From: Turnera subulata
Lineage: Eukaryota > Streptophyta > Magnoliopsida > Malpighiales > Passifloraceae
Length of the DNA stretch: 64,000 nt
Direction of reading: 5' to 3'
Assembly: GCA_028386065.3 (NCBI GenBank)
Contig: JAKUCV010006799.1
Span: 1 to 64,000, forward strand
Below the pieces are notes generated by a model. The model made no database searches. It was not told the origin of the DNA and saw only the letters and a program-made list of their open reading frames with translations. This document shows positions 60,085 through 64,000 of the stretch, piece after piece (within the stretch, counting starts at the first letter, position 1; each line of letters begins with the position of its first letter). A program made the position numbers and the translations under genes.

Positions 60085-61185
60085 CTAAAATGTTGCATGA
60101 TAGGGTGGAGGTTGATAGTGGACTCTATCAAAGTAGGACCGAAGAGCATGCCCTTGGCGTTGAACTTCAAAGTCAATGCGATCAATGGACTGTCCCATGC
60201 TATTAACACTCAATTGAAGATGGGTAAGAGAAGCTGGAATTGATTCAAAAGTGACGACAGAAGCTTGAGGAGCCGGTTCTGGACAAACTGGTGCTGCGGA
60301 ACTTTCACCCGGTGGAAGTCTGGGTGCTTGCTCGGATTTACCAGTTCGGAAGGTGTCATCACTAATTGCCCACGTTTTTGTATGAGAGACTTGGGGACCT
60401 TCCCGAGCATCAATGCCGGCCTGTAGGAGAATGTCCAACACCATGATGGGATAGGGCAGAGGATGATGGGTGGATTGAGACGGATAGTCGGTCATGTGCA
60501 TAAGCACGAAACGTGCCCAATTAATTGGAGCATGATGGAGAATGGCATGGAGTATCTTCACATCCTCAATAGATAGGACGATATGATTTCCGGGTCGTGG
60601 CTTGATGACCCAGGTGATGAGATAAAACAGAACACGATTCTCCGGAGGAAGAGAATGAATTGTTGGTCTTTTGGAATGGGCGGTACGGACAACCTTCGTG
60701 AAACCGAGCGCTTGCAAAAGAGGAGCTTCAGTGGTCGTGATGAAATGAGGACCGCCGTAAGAGGCAATATCCTCACCCTGAGATGGTAAGCCGGAAACTG
60801 CCCCGAATTGCTCGAGAGTCAAAGAGATAGCAATTCCATTCACCTGAGCTGTTAACACGTCACCATCGCGATTAAGGATGGAGTAGAAGGCTTTGGTAAA
60901 ATCGGCACTATACTGATGGCTTCGGTTGGTTACGAAGTCCCACAATCCAGATGCTCGAAGGTGCTCTTCAAGCCTTGTGTAGTTCTTCTCCCTGGGATAC
61001 GAGACTGGAAGATATCGGGGAGGAAAAATTTGACGAGTGTGAAAGAGTGATTGATAGAGTGTGAGTTGTGCACCTGAGGTGAACCAAACAGCAGATTGGT
61101 CATCCAAAGGTATTTTAAAAGAAGAGGAAGAAGGACCTCCTCTTTTGGAGGGTTGTCTCACAGGCGTTTTGCCGTGTCTGCCCAT
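60085..61185 (-). CDS. Env-like/plant transposon-domain ORF of SIRE-type element
   Basis: An intact 366-residue frame starts MGRHGKTPVRQPSKRGG and lies between pol and the 3' LTR on the same strand, the place of the env-like gene in SIRE/Maximus elements. Residues ~50-230 (for example RLEEHLRASGLWDF, FYSILNRDGDV, SLTLEQFGAVSGLP and the later LFYLITWVIKPR) match the pattern of the putative plant transposon protein domain (PF20167-like) found in many such ORFs. I see no signal peptide or clear membrane segment, so nothing in the sequence supports a true envelope function. The C-terminal third is Pro/Ser-rich, then polar. It is shorter than many SIRE env-like proteins. It is the only long unbroken element gene in the window besides the pol end. 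Role unknown. Confidence 0.75.
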   Translation of the reverse strand: MGRHGKTPVRQPSKRGGPSSSSFKIPLDDQSAVWFTSGAQLTLYQSLFHTRQIFPPRYLPVSYPREKNYTRLEEHLRASGLWDFVTNRSHQYSADFTKAFYSILNRDGDVLTAQVNGIAISLTLEQFGAVSGLPSQGEDIASYGGPHFITTTEAPLLQALGFTKVVRTAHSKRPTIHSLPPENRVLFYLITWVIKPRPGNHIVLSIEDVKILHAILHHAPINWARFVLMHMTDYPSQSTHHPLPYPIMVLDILLQAGIDAREGPQVSHTKTWAISDDTFRTGKSEQAPRLPPGESSAAPVCPEPAPQASVVTFESIPASLTHLQLSVNSMGQSIDRIDFEVQRQGHALRSYFDRVHYQPPPYHATF

Positions 61186-61439
61186 AGTATAAGTGTTGAA
61201 TCAGGGAGTATAGAGGTGAAGATAGGAAGGATATGGAGTAGAGAATGCAAGAAGAAGACTTGGATAGATTGTGGAGAAGAGTGGAAATGTAGAGGAATAG
61301 AGTGTATAAAGTAGGCAGCAGAAAAATAGTTGTTGGGAGCTGGTAACGGCTAGTAGCGGCTATAAACGACTAGAAAGTGTTGAAGACAACGGTCAATAAA
61401 TCTCCCAACGGCAATATTTTTTTGAAAATCTGCAGCTGA

Positions 61440-61790
61440 ACATCGATGTCCAAGATCGTAACATCGATGTTCTGTACTGTTTGGTTGATTCTGTGAACGG
61501 CTAACGGCTATTTTTTAAAAAAATCCACAGCTGAACATCGATGTCCATTTGCTCTCGGGTCCGAGTTTTGTAAACACTGAAAAAGAGGACATCGATGTCA
61601 TTATTCAGGACATCGATGTTAAGTGCTCTCGGGTCCATGCTGTGGAACGTTTAAGCAAATCGGACATCGATGTTCGGATTTGGAACATCGATGTTTTATG
61701 CCCTCGGTTGTGTGAAACATTGATGTTGAAAAATATGGAAGGAAAAGAATACTTACTGAACATCGATGTTCCGATACAAAACATCGATGT
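61440..61790. repeat. Palindrome-pair array E upstream of env-like ORF
   Basis: Ten palindromes occur, mostly in pairs: cores at 61442/61463, 61591/61612, 61666/61687 and 61762/61783, each exactly 21 bp apart. Several spacers contain GTGCTCTCGGGTCC or related words. On the minus strand the array lies between pol and the env-like start codon. Confidence 0.95.
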
Positions 61791-62388
61791 TGTATGGGCT
61801 TTACATGTTTTGTCCAATTTGTGGTTCTTCCGGTTCCCCCTGCCTTTTGGCCTTGGTGAGGGGTACCTGCAAAACTTAGTTAGACGAGCCTCGGGTGCTC
61901 AAGTTAGCAAAGATAATACACTAGTTTTAGAAAGTTGAAACATGTGTGACAAATTTAAGGATAGTAAGTTGGCCTCTGCCCCCAAGAATTATTGTCTTGG
62001 ATTTCTATCCTCCCGGGATGAGAGGGTATCTCCTTGTCGTAAGTACACCGGGCTCGAGAAAATGTCTTGTCAGTTGGACTTTGGGTGCCTCTGATGCCCA
62101 ACTAATTAGACTGTAAGTTCTGTGATGAATCAGTAATGCAGTTTTGGCCACGATTTTCAACAAAGCAGACGCTTGATTATCTGAGAAATTGGATGTTAGC
62201 AATAAAAGAATTTGAAAGTGTCGCAAAAAGGAGATTCTTGAAAACCGAAGCGGTTTGGAGGGGTCTTCCTCTGAACGTTATTCATGATACTCCAAGCATA
62301 GGTAGGGGTCACTTCCTGAACACTGCTGGTCACTTCAGAAATTTGTAGGGGTCACCTTTTGAGAGAAGAAGCAATATAATTATGTTTC

Positions 62389-62396
62389 TATAAATA
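62389..62396 (+). promoter_or_regulatory. TATA box of plus-strand gene-like unit
   Basis: TATAAATA lies 83 bases before the ATG at 62479, a normal distance for a plant TATA box with a short leader. Two copies of TAGGGGTCAC (62302 and 62347) lie just upstream. Confidence 0.65.
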
Positions 62397-62478
62397 GACA
62401 TACGTTAGAGCTTATTAAACACAGAAAGTTTGTAATCCAATTTCAGAAAGAGAGTTAGCAAAAATATCAAAAGCAATA

Positions 62479-63120
62479 ATGCCTTCCCCTTCCACTGTCT
62501 TTTTTGTTGAGGGTGCTAGCATAGGCAGGAGAAATCGGTTGGCTTTCAGCATCATAAATGAGCAACAAGGGCCATTGCCAGAGGAACTAGCAAGAATTCC
62601 TCGTCTTGTCTTCGTAGATGAGATTTATTCGTCCCGATTCTTTGTCACCCCTATGGAAGAGACCATCTTCCTGGAACATCAACAATCCTTGCGAACTTCC
62701 TACTACGGTACGGCTAATTCCACCATGTTCTTTATCTCTGACAGGTTTCAGGAGCTTCAGTTGGAACCATCCTACCAGATTTTGAACGAGAGCAGTTATT
62801 ACCAGATTACAATGACAGTTCAGAGCATTCCTCGGGTAGCTGGAGTAGCACCCACTTGGCCAAAGGTTCGCCTTTTGGTGTGGAACTGCAGGGGCATCAC
62901 AGCACGTTCCCAAGATTTTGTTCGAATTCTACGAGACCTGAAGAACCAATATAAACCAAATATGGTTCTGCTTACCGAGACTCAATGGCAGCAAACCGGA
63001 AACCACGGAGTTATTCCTCTTCGCTTTCCACCAACACATCCATTCGAGCTTCCTGGCCAGAACAACTCGGGGGGAATGTGGTTTGCTCGGAATCATAGCA
63101 TTAGGGTTAAATACCCCTAA
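62479..63120 (+). CDS. Unknown protein with LINE-type endonuclease N-terminus fragment
   Basis: The 213-residue frame starts MPSPSTVFFVEGASIG. The first ~125 residues resemble nothing I recognise. Residues ~130-170 (VRLLVWNCRGI, FVRILRDL, MVLLTETQ) match the start of the endonuclease/exonuclease/phosphatase domain as found in plant LINE ORF2: the WNCRG and E-T metal-site region only. Catalytic residues further on are absent, so nuclease activity is not expected. A TATA box, a short leader and AATAAA signals about 170 bp after the stop (near 63289) make it look like a transcribed small gene. It runs opposite to the surrounding SIRE-type element. It could be cargo, a separate insertion or a processed chimera. 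Confidence 0.6.
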   Translation: MPSPSTVFFVEGASIGRRNRLAFSIINEQQGPLPEELARIPRLVFVDEIYSSRFFVTPMEETIFLEHQQSLRTSYYGTANSTMFFISDRFQELQLEPSYQILNESSYYQITMTVQSIPRVAGVAPTWPKVRLLVWNCRGITARSQDFVRILRDLKNQYKPNMVLLTETQWQQTGNHGVIPLRFPPTHPFELPGQNNSGGMWFARNHSIRVKYP

Positions 63121-63190
63121 TGGCTTCACTGTAACTGGTGTCCCAAATCATTAGGAGCTAGATTATGATAAGTTTTTTTTTTTTAATATA

Positions 63191-63285
63191 TGTGTGATTG
63201 TAATGTAATATAAACAATGTAAGCGTGTGTGTGTGATTGTAATGTAATATAAACAATGTAAGCGTGTGTGTGTGATTGTATAAAA
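63191..63285. repeat. 39-bp tandem repeat, 2.4 copies
   Basis: Units beginning TGTGTGATTGTAATGTAATA start at 63191, 63230 and 63269 (partial). They lie just after the plus-strand gene-like unit and before its AATAAA. Confidence 0.95.
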
Positions 63286-63288
63286 TCA

Positions 63289-63294
63289 ATAAAA
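63289..63294 (+). terminator. Possible polyadenylation signal
   Basis: AATAAA in the context ATCAATAAAATC lies about 170 bases after the stop at 63120 and could serve the plus-strand unit. Confidence 0.4.
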
Positions 63295-63357
63295 TCTTGT
63301 GTGTTTGTGTTAATTCAGCATGTATCAAAGCAAAATTGGTTTAGAGAACTTACCTGA

Positions 63358-63388
63358 ACATCGATATTGTGATACTCAACATCGATGT
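63358..63388. repeat. Palindrome pair F
   Basis: A single pair (AACATCGATATT and AACATCGATGTT) has cores at 63360 and 63381, again 21 bp apart. It lies between the pol stop and the inserted gene-like unit, and was probably continuous with array E before that unit arrived. Confidence 0.9.
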
Positions 63389-63480
63389 TGTGATCATGTT
63401 GCCAAAATTCTGGATTAGCCTTCAGTTCTACTTTGTTCCCCCTATCATTTTGCCTAATTGGCCTTCATAATATGAGTTCT

Positions 63481-64000
63481 TCAAGGAGGGTTGCACATGC
63501 CCAAATCCAGCCTTATTTTTGTGAATTGATCTTCTTTCAAAGGCTTGGTGAAGATATCTGCAAGTTGTCCATCGGTCTTGACAAAATCAAGTGTTATATC
63601 TTTCTTTTGCACATGATCACGAATAAAATGATGTCTAATCTCTATACGCTTTGTTCGTGAATGCTGGATAGGATTCTTAGTGAGATTGATGGCACTAGTA
63701 CTATCACAGTAAATAGGAATAGATTCAAACTTCAAGCCATAGTCTTCAAGAGTATGTTTCATCCACAAAACTTGAGCACAACAAGAACCTGCAGCTATAT
63801 ATTCCGCTTCGGTAGTAGAAGTAGCTACGGAATTTTCCTTTTTGCTAGACCATGAGACTAATGCTTGACCAAGAAATTGACATGTACCACTAGTACTCTT
63901 TCTATCTAAGGTACTCCCGGCAAAATCCGCATCGGAATAACTAGTGAGAGTAAATGAACTCACTTTGGGATACCAAAGACCAAGGTTGGGAGTCCCTTTA
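63481..64000 (-). CDS. pol: SIRE-type pol, RNase H C-terminal end (partial)
   Basis: The frame is open from the window edge to a TGA at 63481-63483. It reads YSDADFAGSTLDRKST, SWSSKKENSVATSTTEAEYIAA, IYCDSTSAINLTKNPIQHSRTKRIEIRHHFIRD and ends FTKPLKEDQFTKIRLDLGM. These are the copia RNase H blocks in SIRE-type form, with the catalytic D of DADFAG, the E of TTEAEY and the D of YCDSTS visible. RNase H removes the RNA strand during reverse transcription. No break is seen in this part. Confidence 0.93.
   Translation of the reverse strand, partial: KGTPNLGLWYPKVSSFTLTSYSDADFAGSTLDRKSTSGTCQFLGQALVSWSSKKENSVATSTTEAEYIAAGSCCAQVLWMKHTLEDYGLKFESIPIYCDSTSAINLTKNPIQHSRTKRIEIRHHFIRDHVQKKDITLDFVKTDGQLADIFTKPLKEDQFTKIRLDLGMCNPP

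Larger units (their letters stand above)
58232..64000 (-). mobile_element. SIRE-type copia retrotransposon, 3' half (reverse)
   Basis: On the minus strand the order is RNase H end of pol, palindrome pair F, a region holding a plus-strand gene-like unit, palindrome array E, an env-like ORF, the purine tract AAAAAGGGGGAAAT and an LTR that starts TGTTGAAAATAATG. An extra ORF between pol and the 3' LTR and this form of polypurine tract are hallmarks of SIRE/Maximus copia elements. The remainder lies beyond the right edge. The outer LTR edge (58232) is a guess based on a TG near the expected position. Confidence 0.82.

Overview
The window looks like repeat-rich nuclear DNA of a flowering plant, probably a eudicot. 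It is AT-rich, has plant-type LTR retrotransposons (Ty1/copia and a Ty3/gypsy Tat-like derivative), a plant Helitron with an RPA-like gene, plant mobile domain coding sequence and plant-style TATA boxes and introns. I found no convincing single-copy host gene, no rRNA or tRNA gene, and nothing prokaryotic. Nearly every long reading frame belongs to a mobile element, and nearly all of these are broken.

Layout. 1-2498 is AT-rich DNA with a (TA)n run and a MULE-type MITE (about 957-1575). 2499-4063 is a reverse solo LTR of copia family A. From 4218 to about 47555 lies one nested block. Its oldest layer is a small-LTR copia (element 4). Element 4 is split inside gag by a Tat-like, minus-strand LTR element (element 5, 4667-41183, target duplication CATAG). 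It is split again inside pol by a solo LTR of a related family (43220-45279). The left LTR of element 5 holds a solo LTR of another family (element 6, 6171-17829, duplication TCTCA), and that holds a full-length family A copia (element 1, 8519-16936). The interior of element 5 holds two more family A copias (element 2, 19238-27479, with a 901-base N gap; element 3, 31408-37283, minus, duplication ACCTA). It also holds a decayed plant mobile domain gene (28504-30788), antisense to the LTR promoter. Around 47558 a decayed Helitron begins, with Rep, PIF1-type helicase and RPA-like OB-fold genes, reaching at least 56.6 kb. From about 58.2 kb to the right edge is the 3' half of a SIRE-type copia on the minus strand: LTR, intact env-like ORF, an inserted or carried plus-strand gene-like unit, and the end of pol.

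The most striking signal is a family of arrays built from the palindrome AACATCGATGTT. The palindromes come in pairs whose centres are 20-21 bp apart, so each pair can form a stem-loop of about 12 bp with an 8-9 nt loop. The arrays lie in the untranslated leader (between primer binding site and gag) of all three family A copias. They also lie in the LTR and the pol/env-like interval of the SIRE-type element, which belongs to a different copia lineage. I know of no named system that explains this and rate it the best candidate for something undescribed.

Element boundaries are the most reliable calls, because termini, target duplications, primer binding sites, polypurine tracts and reading frames agree. 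Family names below the level of copia, Tat-like and SIRE-like are inference.
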